A DNA stretch of 64,000 nt, taken from Plenodomus lindquistii. Lineage: Eukaryota > Ascomycota > Dothideomycetes > Pleosporales > Leptosphaeriaceae. Of this stretch, positions 49,700-60,753 are shown piece after piece. Position numbers and translations under genes: made by a program. The first letter of the stretch is position 1, and each line of letters starts with the position of its first letter. The notes beneath the pieces are model-generated. The model saw only the letters and a list, made by a program, of their open reading frames with translations, made no database searches and was not told the DNA's origin. Location: the NCBI GenBank assembly GCA_025504975.1, contig JANUWI010000005.1:1426001-1490000 (forward strand), written 5' to 3'.

Positions 49700-52600
49700 T
49701 ATTCATATTTTAAATATATACGCTTGTACTATTTATATTAAAATGTTTTTAAATTATTTATATTACTATTTTATTAAGTTTTTTATAAGCCTATTTACTA
49801 GTATATTTACTATTTCTATATATATAACCTAGAGATTTTTTTTAATACTTTTATTTTAGCTATATATTCTAGATATTAATATAGTATAATTTAGTAGTAA
49901 TTCTTTTATTACTTTTTACTACTAAGTAAATAGTCTACTAATTATTAAAAAAAATTTGCTAGTATACTTCTACATCTAGAAGTAGCTTTTTAAAAAATTA
50001 TCTAAACACTATTACTATTTTACTTATTTACTCTAGTACTAGAAGCTCTATTTTTATTATAAATACTATTACTATTACTTATTTTATAGCTGTCTATTCT
50101 ATTAAACTACTAAAAAGTAAAATAATATAACTAAATAAAAAGTATTAAATTTCTAGATTATCTATAAAAAAAGTATTACTATATATCATAGGCTTTTTAT
50201 TTATATATCTACTATACTATATAGCTATATATTTTATTCTATATAGATAGATAATAACTTACTCTACTACTTCTAAATACTTTTAAAAAAAAATTATAAA
50301 AAAGTAGAAAAGCTTTAATACTAGAAAAGCTATATTAGATTAAAGTATTATAGCTATATAAAGAATTAATTCTATATACTTCTAGTAGTTTTTAATCTAA
50401 TTTTTTCAAACTTCTATTATTAACTTTATAAACTTTTTATTTGAAAATAAAGTATAGAGAAAGGCTCTAGAGCTTATAAAATTAAACTTTTTAGTTTTTT
50501 TATTAATATACTAATTATAGAAGAGCGTTATTATTTAATTAGTCTAGTTCTAGATTATTTTTATTTTTAAAAACTACTTTATTTTTTTTATTTTTAATTA
50601 TATAAGCTTATTTAATTACTTCTATAAAAGCTTTATATATAGTTAAATACTTTTTATAGAATATTATTAGAATATTATTAATATAAAAAATTAATATAAT
50701 TTTCTAATTTTTACTATAAAATATATATAGTTTTTTTTTTAAAAACTATAGTATTATTTTATAAAGCGTTACTTAAAAGTTTTATACTAGAGTAAAAATA
50801 GGTTTTTTAATCTATATAATACTTTTCTAAGTATTATAACGTATTCTACTACTAAACTAGCTATACTACTAAGCTAGCTACTTTTCTTTAGTATTATAAA
50901 TACTATACTCTATATAATATACTCTAATAATATAATATAATATTAATTTAAACTAAAGACTAATTAGAATTTATTTATTCTACTTTTAAAGCTAGCTAAT
51001 TTAAAAGCTAACAGGCCGCTGCTGCAGCCTTTAAAGTTAATTATTAGAGGCTTTTTAATTAAATTAATAGAACTACTCTACGCGCTAAAATTTAACCTAA
51101 TTACTAGAAATTTACTACTACTAAAGAGTAGAAAATTATCTAATATATTTTTAATTTTAATTTATAAAAGTTTACGCTCTAGCTATATAAAGTAGAAAAT
51201 ATAGCTAATAAAATACTAGAGGTATATAATAGAATACTAGTAGGTAAATACTAGGCTAAACGCTTTATAATACATTTAAATAAGCGTAAAATAGCTTTTA
51301 ACTAAATAAAAAATAGGTAGAGAATAAAGTAGAAAAATCTAGAAATTATTAGCGCGTAGTTTAAATTTATAGATAAAATAAAAGCTAAGTATAGTATCTA
51401 GAATAATAATATCTATAACTTTAATAAAACTAGCTTCTAGATAGATATAATTAGATTAATAAAAGTTATTATAGGCTTTAAATAATATAATTAGCTAGAC
51501 TTTATTTAGCTAGGTAATTATAAAAAGAGTTACTATTATCTAGAGTATATACGCTTTAAAAAATATAACTTTATTTTTTATTAATTATAAAAAACGTGTA
51601 TATATTTTTATATAGTATAAAAAAGCTAGTATTTTTTATAACTAGAAACTATAAGATTTTAAAAATAGCTAGATAAATAATATATTTAGGCTAGAGTAGT
51701 TAAAGTACTTTAACACGTATATAAAAGTATAAAAAATAGAAATATACTAGTTACTAGTTTTAAATAGCTATAAAAGCTACTTTAACTAAAAGTTTAAAAA
51801 CTACTATATAGAAAATAAAATTCTAATACTTTATATACTTTTTTATTTATTTTATATTCTCTAGCTATTTAATATAGTATATTTTTTACTATTAAAGCGT
51901 AAGTACTTCTAGCGCGTATAAAATTTAGTACGCTAATACGTTTTCTATATTAATAAAAAAAGCTTTTTTTTTACTTTTAAAAACGCGTTTTTTAACGTGT
52001 TTATAGTTAATAACTATTAAAAAATTTTTAAAGTATTAAAGCTAGTTTTTACTAACGCGTAGGTAGTACTAGATGGTATTAATTTCTAGATATATACTCT
52101 ATTTTAACACTCTCTACTAGTAAATCTATAGTAATCTAAAACTTTAAATAATATTTATAAATTTAGGTTTTAGTTAAAGCTTATATATAAATTTTTTATT
52201 TAGTTATCTATTACTATATAAACTAGCTTTTTATAGCTTATAAAAAAAGCTAAACTAATACTATTCTAAAACGCTTTTTTTTAAGCCTATATTTATAAAG
52301 TTAAAAAGTAATTAATAAAAATAATAAAAAAAAAAGTATAAAAAAAAAATTTAGTAAAAAAATACTTTTAAATATAGTACTAGATTATAGGCTGCTACTA
52401 TTTTAACTATAGCATTTAATCTATTAAAATATACTTGTAGTAGTAGTAGTTAAATACCTATTTAACTAGGTGTCTAATACTATAGTAATTATAAAAAGAC
52501 TAGGTATAACGCTTATATATACTAGAAAAGTTTAGAAAGTACTTCTAAATTAGATGTAAGCTCTATAGTAGTAGAGTTAGATATTAGTAGTAATAATAAT

Positions 52601-55600
52601 AATAATTAAAAATATAGTATTTATAATACTAAAGAAAAGTAGCTAGCTTAGTAGTATAGCTAGCTTAGTAGTAGAATATATTATACTTTCTATTCTATTT
52701 AAACCTATTAAAAAGCTTATAGTAGATAGCTAGGTATTCTACTTTTATAGTATTAATAAAAGCTTCTATTATATTAAGCTACTAAATCTCTAGATTAAAC
52801 TCTAGTACTATTTATTATAGAGTATACGTATAAAATTTATATTTAGAGTATAGTTATATATAGCACGCTCTATAAAGCATCTATATAAATAGAGTAGAAT
52901 ATATTTTTACTAAAATTTTAGCTATAAGTAGTACGCTTTTTTAAGTATATTCTATATAGTAATCTATTTTCTAATTACTTTTAAATTAAGTCTCTATAAT
53001 ACTATTACTATAGTAAACCTAAATAATTAAACTATAGATATAGAAACGTATATTAACTAGAGCGTATTTACTATTTAAAAATCTTTATATACTATAATAT
53101 AAGCTTTATATTTAATAAAGTAGCTATTCTAGTTTACTTTATATATAAAAATTTATTAAAAAAAATAGTTATTTTTTTATTTCTATTTTATTAATTACTT
53201 TTTAAATTTTTACTATAAAAAGCGTATTAATTTTTTTATATTACTTATTTAAAAAGCCTTCTATATAGATATTTCAAAAAGTCTTTCTATTTTTCTAGTA
53301 TTTTAGAATAAGAGTTCTAATAGATTTTTTTTCTAGTAGTAGATATAGTAGGGTTTTTTCTATTTATAAATCAGCTATAATTACTACGTATACTATAACT
53401 ATTTTTTTACTCTAGGTATATTTTTTAAAAAGTATTTTAGTATAAATAATATTTTATTTTATATTATAAAGTATAGAGTATACTTATAATAAATTTCTAT
53501 TATCTTTATTATTTTAGACTTCTATAATTCTAAACTTTAAAGCTTTTTCTAAGTTACTAGACGTTTTTATTATACTACTTTCTAAGTTTATACATTTAAA
53601 GATTTTCTACTATTTTATTTTAAGCTATAGGTAATATACTTTAAAGCTAAATAGTAAACTAAGTAATTTATATTTCTAATACTTTTTTTTATAAAGTTAT
53701 ATATAATCTAGTTTATAAACTTTTACTTTTAGAGTTTTACTAATTTAAAAAGCTATTTAATTAATCTAGACTAGGCTATTTTAATTTTAATATTTTCTAG
53801 TATACTTTAAACTTAAATATAAACTTTTAAATTCTATAATTTAATATAAAATTTTACTTTTTATAGTTTTTCTAGAGTTAGCTAGCTAAGCTAACTCTAT
53901 ATAAAAAAGCTAATTTTAATTCTATAGTAGTTAGTAGCTAGCCTTTAACTAATTTTATATTTTTAGAATCTTTACTTTTTAGCTTCTAAATAGGCTAGAT
54001 AAGCTTTACTTTACTTTTTACTTTTTATTTATATATTATCTTCTATAGGTAATTATATATATTATTAAATATTTTATCTATATTATAGATTTTATTTTTA
54101 TAAAAAAATTTAATAAGCTATATTATTTACTTTTTTAAAGCATATTTATTAAAATATTTATTAAAAAGTATTTTATTATAAGTAATATTATATGTTAAAA
54201 TTATTTTATTTAGAGTAAATATTTATATTTTCTAGATATTAGATATATTATATTCTACTAGATACTTAGTATACTTTTTTAAAGTAAATTTAAAACTTTT
54301 TATCTAGTAATACATTTTATAATTTTAATTTAATAGGTATATTTAATACTTATATATATATATACTACTTTAATCTAGGTATATATTAGTAGTAGTATTA
54401 TATACTTTTTCTAGTTTATACTAGTAAAAATACTACTAAAACTAAACATCTAATTTTTTATTTAGAAAGTAAAAATTATAAATATAGTATAAATTTATAT
54501 TATAAAGCTAGGCTACTATATTAATTACTTTAGAGTAAATTTTATTAAAAAAGCTTACTTTTTTTTTTTTTTTTTTAGTAATAATTTTATACTTTACTTT
54601 TTTTATACCTCTATTTAGCTAGTAAGTATAGAGAGAAGCTATAATAATCTCTATTTAATACTTTTTTATTTAGCTTTTAAACTATAACACTTTTTAGTAA
54701 AGTCTAGTAGTAGTATTATTAATTTAAATAAATTTTATTATTTTTAGTTTATACTAAGTTTTAAAAACTTTAATAAAGTTTTTAAATACTTTTATAGTTT
54801 CTTGTAGTATTTTAGTTTAAAAGTAGTTAATATTAATTTTACTACTATAGTTTTTCTTTAATAGTATTATCTAATACTTTTTAGAGTATCTAATTAGTAT
54901 ATTAAATAGATTCTATAATATAGAGAAATATAAGCGTAGAGATTTCTTTTTTAGTTACTAAATTATAATCTACTAAATATATACTATTAAATAGTATTTA
55001 TATAATTTTTTTACTATACTTTTTATTTAGATATTTTAAATATTCTAGACTAGTATTTAAAAAGCTTCTAGCTCTAGATAATCTATTTAGGTCTACTAAA
55101 GCTTTTTAGTATTAGTTTATAAATTAATTTCTTTAAAGTATAGTTTTTTTTTTTATTATTTATAGTTATTATAATTAAATTAAAAGTAGTAACTAGTCTA
55201 TCTTTAATAAAAATAAAATTCTACTTTTAAATAAGCTTTATAATAACTTAGCTTAAATCTATAGTTTTTATATATAGAATACTATTATATCTAATATACT
55301 ATATATTTATTTTAGCTAAAAATCTTTCTAAAATTATATTAATATAAAAACTTTTTACTACTATAATACTATAAAGTATAAAATTTTATATATACTTTTT
55401 TTTAAATTTATTATAAAAATTTTTAAAAATTTAGATACTTTTACTTTTAATAGAAAAAGCGTACCTTCCTGCTTTTACTATTTTAAAAGTAAAACTTTTT
55501 TTTAAAAAATTCTAGAAGTAGTTTATTTATAAAGTTTACTAGATATAGTGCTACTTTACTATTAAAAATTATACTTTTTAAAAATAAATAAGCGTTAAAA

Positions 55601-56300
55601 TCTATTATAAAATAAATATTATTAGATTTATATTTAAATAATAATAGGTTTATTAAAAAAGCTACTATATTTCTAGAATAGTAACTAATTTATTAGCTTT
55701 TATAACTTTTTAACTATTCTAATTTAAACTTTTTAACTTTTTTTAATTTTTTTTAGCTATAGCTAATTTTAGAGTACTATTTTTTTAGTATATTTTAATA
55801 CTTTAGAGTTTTAAATTTAGTAGTATTATTTATTATAAAAAGTTTACAAGTAGAAATAGTTTATAGTTTTTAGTAATTAGTTACTAGCTATTTATAAGCT
55901 TTTCTATAAAACTATTACTTATTATTAAAGTTTTTTATAGTATTTTTTTTAGTAGCTTTATTTTTTAGCGCGCTAAATATTATAAAAACCTTTTAACTAC
56001 TACTAGAGTTTCTCTAAACTACACTTTTTTAAAGTAAAGTTAAAAATATTTAAATTACTTTATCTAGAGTAAGCTATACTTATATTATAACTAAGCGTTT
56101 AATAATTAATTACTATTTAATTTAAGCCTATATTAAAGTAATTTTATATAATAAAATTATAAAAAAATTCTAAATTATTAACTATTTTTTAATTTTAATA
56201 ATTATATATATTTATATTTTTATTTATTAATAATACTAGTTTTCAAACTAGTTATAAAAATCTATTCTTTTTTAGTAAGCTTTATTAAAATATACTCTAT
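49700..56300 (-). mobile_element. Element H: Ty1/Copia retrotransposon, split by B4, LTRs not found
   Basis: On the minus strand, right of B4 (about 53000-52684), the reading LEFNLEI--LNIIEAFINTIKVEYLAIYYKL is the start of a Copia reverse transcriptase. Left of B4 (50838 downward) it continues with LKKPIFTLV and the YVDD box as FYINNILIIF near 50690. Near 50480-49950 follow the Copia-specific SNIAFLVLKL, VIIYLYRIKYIAI and IELLVLE segments. The C-terminal region ends at about 49720. Gag, protease and integrase should lie between 53000 and 56300 but are not resolved. The outer limits are estimates. Confidence 0.65.
50839..52681 (+). mobile_element. Element B4: complete Fot/pogo family B copy inside Copia H
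   Basis: Length is 1,843 bp with inverted repeats of about 68 bp and TA on both sides (50837-50838, 52682-52683). The plus-strand transposase includes KIKAKYSI-NNNIYNFNKTSF near 51375-51440 and NSYKSYFN near 51765, the pogo/Fot1 DDE landmarks. About ten or more in-frame stops occur. It retains the GC-rich block GGCCGCTGCTGCAGCC at 51013-51028 unmutated. Confidence 0.88.
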
Positions 56301-57309
56301 ACTTAAAGTATATAATATTTATTAGTATATAATTAATAGAAATAAAGTTCTATTTTAATAATTTTATAAATAACTAGAGTATTTATTTTTTTTATTTAAT
56401 AAATATTATTATTACTAGCGCTATAAACTTTATATTAACTATTTTTTATACCTAGTTTTATATATACTATATATAAATAGCTTTAGCGCTCTAGTTACTA
56501 AATCTAATCTAGTAGTTTTAAATCTAGTTTTTATACAGCTTTATAGTAATTATAAATTTATTTATAAGTATTAGTTTTTATAGCTAAAAGCTAATAATAT
56601 TTAGAGTATTAAAAGTACTATCTAGGTTAATTTCTTTCTAGAAAGCTCTACTTATTATATAGAACTAGAGCTAGATATACTAGACTAGCTATTACTTTTT
56701 TATAGTAAATAAATATTTTTTTTAAAAATTATAAATAATTTAGCTATAAATTTTATAAAGTTAATACTTAATAGGTAAATTAGTTTTTCTAAATTACTTT
56801 TTTTTAAGCTTTTATAAAGATATAGAAAAGAAATGTTTCTAAAAATATAAAGAAGCTAGGCTTATAACTATTATAAAATATAATACTATAGAATTATAGT
56901 ATAACTATAGCTTTTTTATTATCGTTTTTAAATCGCTACTTTAGCGCTCTATAATAGAACTTTTTTAAAAATAATCTAAACTAGTAATACTATAGAGATC
57001 TAATTCTATAAACTTTAGTTAACTAGAGATTTTAGAAATCTAATTTAAAAATTATTAATAGATTAATTAGCGTTAATTAAACCTAGAATCTAGAAGGTTT
57101 AGAGGCTAATTAAGTAGAAATTTTAAATTATTTTTTTAAATAAATTAGTAATATTCTATATACTACTACTAGTATAACACAAATGTTTTTAATATTATAG
57201 CTTAAAAATTTAAACTACTAAAAAGTATCTAAATTAGTTAAAAAGTATATAAAAGTATAGATAGATTAAAAAACTAAATAAATTATATTTTTATAGGCTT
57301 TATATATAA
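56301..57309. other. RIP-degraded stretch with an F-type terminal repeat
   Basis: A 63 bp block at 56860-56922 is nearly identical to 28522-28584 (the end repeat of element F). Nothing else is recognised. Confidence 0.5.
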
Positions 57310-57590
57310 GGATAAAAAATTATAGCTTAATAAATCTATTAAAAAAGCAAGCTATATAAAATAGAATTTAGTAATAGTTCTAAACTTTTATATAGTTTTT
57401 TTTTCTCTACTATATTAGTATATAGGTAATAGTAAAGTAGAAATTTCTATAGAATCTAATCTAAGTATAGTTTAGAGGTAGTCTAAATAAAATTTAGTAT
57501 AGTTTTCTATTTTTAATTAGCTAGTATAGAGAGAAATAGAAGTAGCTTAAAAAAAAGCTTTAATAGCTAAAAGTTATTATTATAATAGAA
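57310..57590 (+). repeat. Direct repeat G, copy 2
   Basis: It aligns with 38860-39150 in the same orientation, 18.4 kb away. Shared blocks include AGCTATATAAAATAGAA and TAGAAATTTCTATA. Confidence 0.55.
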
Positions 57591-57599
57591 TATAGCTTT

Positions 57600-57840
57600 A
57601 TTATAAAACTAAAAAAATATATAAAACTTAAGTATTTTCTATTTTTTATAGTAGTTTTTAAATTTCTAGTTATAGTAGCTTTTATAGCTATTTAAAATTA
57701 GTAACTAGTATATTTTTACTTTTTATACTTTTATATACACATTAAAGTATTTATACTAGAATAGTTTAAATATATTATTAATCTAGCTATTTTTAATAAC
57801 TTTTAATTTTTAGTTATATAAATACTAATATACTTTATAG
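57600..57840 (-). pseudogene. Fot/pogo transposase fragment, perhaps of J
   Basis: The block around TAGCTTTTATAGCTATTTAA at about 57682 aligns with B3 45700-45860 and B1 10200-10400. It therefore derives from a related transposase on the minus strand. Its position 430-660 bp inside J's right end is compatible with J's own transposase. Flanking sequence does not match family B. Confidence 0.45.
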
Positions 57841-58222
57841 ATAAATAGTTTATATAAATAAATAGTCTAGACTAGTTTATTATAAAAATTATAAATTTTA
57901 GAAATTAATAAGTATTATTCTAGCTAGTTACTTTTATACTTTTTATAATTTATTTTTTTATTTATTTCTACTAAATTTTTAACTCTTTCTATTCTAGTAC
58001 TATTTTTAAAATTTAGTTATTAAGTTATATTATCTCTTTTACTTTTATTCTAGTAAAAGTAATCTATATTAAAATCTTAATTATTTATATAAATATTAAA
58101 TAAAAGACGTTTAAAATTTAGTAAAGAAATATTTAAGAATAAATTATAAAGAGTATAGAGTTAACTAGCTAAAATAATTCTAATTAATTCTTGAAATTCT
58201 TGATTTTGGGTGCAAATTGGCC

Positions 58223-58264
58223 TGGACCGCTCGCCCGTGTGGACCGCTCGTCTGTGAGGTACGT
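58223..58264 (-). repeat. Right terminal inverted repeat of J (not RIP-mutated)
   Basis: On the minus strand it begins ACGTACCTCACAGAC and contains two GAGCGGTCC units. It is followed by TA at 58265-58266. It is GC-rich and stands at the exact right edge of the island. Confidence 0.7.
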
Positions 58265-59268
58265 TAAGGTAAGCGGAATAATGTATTAATATGCATACGT
58301 ATAGCACGTGCCTGCTGCTTAACCTAGGTTTGTAGGGAAAGAATTAGAAAGCAGCTTATTGCTTTTGCTGCAGCGCGAGACCTCCATGAAAATGTACTCT
58401 CCCCCAATTCTTGAGGGCTATGGTACTTAGCGAGTACCTATCGTCTGCTTATAGTACAGCTGCTTACAATAGGAACAACAAGTCCCTCATCCTTGTCTAC
58501 AAGCATCAGCTTAGTGTTAAAGCAAGCGTTCTCTCTTACCGGTGCTGAAACATCGTCACGAGTCCAATCCTGCCACAAATGTACAAATATTACACAGCTT
58601 CATTTCATATCGACGCTATTTCTGTCTTCTAATCTGTCGATAAGGACAAAATAGCAGGCCGTCGTTTGGTCGATCGCAAACTCCCCGCTCTTGGCTAAGT
58701 GGGCCTGCATCCGATCTGACAATAATCCAGGCCTGCAGGCACGATAACGACCTCATTAACGTAGTCGTGTATAGAAGCCACACCCCACCTTCCTGTTTGA
58801 ATCGCTCGCCAAGTATGGTCCATGCATATTCACCCACGTTATAACAGACCGGTTGATAATGGTGCTGGCAAGGAACCATCGAAATGATTGAGGTGAAGAT
58901 CGATGTACGAAATGGCTCGTATTTACTCAGTCACCAATGTTACAAGTGGTGCTCGCGCTGTAGCTAGCACACCACACTAAGAACTAAGCTGAACGTTCTA
59001 AAGTACCACGTGTATTCTTTTAGAGTAGTTAAAATTTTATTGTAATATACTAGCAGATTTTTATGGTCTTCTTAGTGCTGTGTAGGCTTAAACGCTATGC
59101 TGTGAAGATAAGATAGGGACGTAATAAGTATGAGGTCCTTCGTAAATGCGCTAATAACAGGAAGATGGTAAGACCGAGAGGATACCAATGCACATATATA
59201 GGGACGAATGTCTAGCGACGATAATAGTACGAGCTCCTATAGTACTCGAGATCTCCGACTTATTCGTG
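58265..59268. other. Upstream region of the asparaginase gene, with MITE M1
   Basis: Normal composition returns directly after the J end. No gene is recognised; the minus-strand frame at 58616-58879 has no motif. M1 occupies 58908-59142, leaving only about 125 bp between MITE and start codon, so the asparaginase core promoter lies next to or partly in M1. Confidence 0.5.
58908..59142 (+). mobile_element. MITE M1 (235 bp)
   Basis: It is flanked by TA on both sides (58906-58907, 59143-59144). The left end CGAAATGGCTCGTATTTACT and the inverted right end CGAAGGACCTCATACTTATT form an imperfect inverted repeat. The interior aligns with M2 and M3 in the same orientation. No coding capacity. Not RIP-mutated. 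Confidence 0.8.
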
Positions 59269-60501
59269 ATGCGTCTTTTGACCGTATCAGTTGCTGCTTT
59301 GGTAGCCATCACCTCCGCGGCGCCAACTTTAAAAGCATCTCGTGTCCGACAGGCCACAACAGCAAGCGAGCGTCTTGGTTTGACATGGCTTGGAGGTAAT
59401 AGCACTCTGCCAAAGATTCTGTGAGTAAAAACTTTCCTCGTTTCTTCGCCTGCGCCTGGGCTAAAGTTTCCCAGCATTTTGTACACTGGAGGCACAATCG
59501 CTTCAGGATCCGCTTATGGCGCGCTTGACGATACCCAGTACGGTCAATTGCAGATCAGCGGCGAGGAAATCATTGGTCGGAACCCATACTTGCTCAACAA
59601 TACCCAACTGGCAGTGTCAAACTGGACCACAGAGTCTGATGGGAGCACGGGTACGAATGATGCCCTAGTGATGAACATGACCCGCTTTGCCATGGACGCG
59701 CTGTGCTCAGAAGACAGTGATATTGCAGGAGCTGTATACACACACGGCACCAATTCCCTCGAAGAAACCGCCTTTCTCATGGATAGTGTTATAAACTGTG
59801 GGAAACCCATTGTGGCGGCTGGTGCCATGCGACCATTTACGCACCTCTCCTTCGATGGTGACGCGAATTTCTTCGACGCCGTTATGCTCGCCGCGAGCCC
59901 GGAGGCACGCAATCGAGGCCTGATGGTCGCATTCAACAGTCGCATTATTCCCGGTTATTGGGTGACAAAACTGCACTCTACCAACCCCAATGCCTTCGGG
60001 GCGACGGCAACAGGCGACCTGGGTCTTTTCATCAATAATCTGCCGGTGTTCTACAACACACCTTCCCAACCCTTGTTCAAACATTATTTCGACCTCGCTG
60101 CGGTCTCAGCGCACTCATCATACCCAGCACTCCCCAAGGTCGATATTCTCTATGCTGCCCGTGAGTTTGACGGGAACCTCGTCCGCAACGCACAAGCCAA
60201 TGGCGCCGCGGGCGTTGTCATCGCCGGAACTGGCAATGGGGGCGTTCCTGCGGGTCAAGATGAAATTGCAGAGGCACTCGAGACTGGTTTGCAGGTGGTG
60301 GTGGGTACAAGAAGCCCTTATGGTCCGAGTAGTCCTAACCGCACACCTACGTATGCGAAAACTGGATTTGTACATGTCATTCAGGCGAGAATCATGCTGC
60401 AATTGGCTATTGCTAGTGGCTTGGGGATGAATGAGACCATAGAGCTGTTCGAGGGAGGGTTCAGGAAAGCAATCGGACAGGTTGGGCTGCCTGGGAAGTA
60501 G
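59269..60501 (+). CDS. Secreted L-asparaginase (bacterial type II-like)
   Basis: Two exons, 59269-59420 and 59475-60501, are separated by a 54 bp GT-AG intron. The product has 392 residues. It hydrolyses L-asparagine to aspartate and ammonia. Residues 1-18 (MRLLTVSVAALVAITSAA) are a signal peptide. The first active-site motif LILYTGGTIAS is at 51-61 and is completed by the splice, which supports the intron; its nucleophile is Thr58. The second motif THGTNSLEET gives Thr143, with Asn144 where bacterial enzymes have Asp. TKLHS, about residue 210, carries the expected catalytic Lys. At least six N-glycosylation sequons occur (NST, NNT, NWT, NMT, NRT, NET), fitting an extracellular glycoprotein. 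An in-frame upstream start exists at 59188 but would bury the signal peptide. MITE M2 begins 18 bp after the stop codon. Confidence 0.94.
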
Positions 60502-60519
60502 ATAAGACGGGTAACGTTA

Positions 60520-60753
60520 CCAAGGAGCTCGTATTTATTGAGTCACCAAATTTACTTACACTGTTCACACCGTGTAACTACCACAACACACTAAATGCCA
60601 CTTAGAGTGATTAGATATCACGTATATGCTCTACAAGTAGTAGAGATTATATTATAACAGCTTTTATACTTTTGTTATCTTCTTGCTACTGTATAGGCTC
60701 ACGCATCATGTTGTGAACGTGGGATGGCGACACAATAAAAACGAGCTTCTTCG
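60520..60753 (+). mobile_element. MITE M2 (234 bp) in the asparaginase 3' region
   Basis: TA flanks both sides (60518-60519, 60754-60755). The ends are CCAAGGAGCTCGTATTTATT and, inverted, CGAAGAAGCTCGTTTTTATT. Because the stop codon is at 60501, the transcript end of the asparaginase gene probably lies within it (inference). Confidence 0.82.

Larger units (their letters stand above)
6947..58264. other. 51 kb RIP-mutated, AT-rich transposon island
   Basis: Base composition changes abruptly at about 6947 and again at about 58200. Inside, CA and TG dinucleotides are almost gone and TA, TTA and CTAG are greatly enriched. ATG is rare, and no open frame of 60 codons exists in any frame. This is the product of repeat-induced point mutation, which changes C to T, mainly in CA, on either strand of duplicated DNA (known fungal process). 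All recognisable content is transposon-derived: Fot/pogo, Tc1-like, Gypsy and Copia. Residual G and C are mostly in GCT/AGC and CTAG contexts. The island is described element by element in the other entries. Confidence 0.95.
8374..58264. mobile_element. Element J: outer Fot/pogo-like DNA transposon, ends 49.9 kb apart
   Basis: The sequence from 8374 inward and the reverse complement from 58264 inward match over 42 bp, with 30 identities and 12 differences. All 12 differences are C-to-T or G-to-A in the left copy. Both ends are flanked by TA (8372-8373 and 58265-58266), the target duplication of Tc1/mariner/pogo elements. The repeats have the same two-unit internal structure as elements E and K. 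The simplest reading is one original transposon filled by nested insertions. Its own sequence would be 8374-8561, parts of 37711-39000 and the last several hundred bases including a pogo-like fragment at 57600-57840. Two solitary ends of different copies of one family would be the alternative. Confidence 0.55.

Noticed and set aside
6947..58200. AT-rich block as a mitochondrial DNA insertion or contaminant
   Set aside because: Transposase and reverse-transcriptase traces, LTR pairs, target duplications and RIP-type dinucleotide loss are present. No mitochondrial genes or tRNAs are readable.
58616..58879. 87-codon minus-strand frame upstream of the asparaginase gene
   Set aside because: It lacks an identifiable motif and lies in a probable promoter region next to MITE M1.
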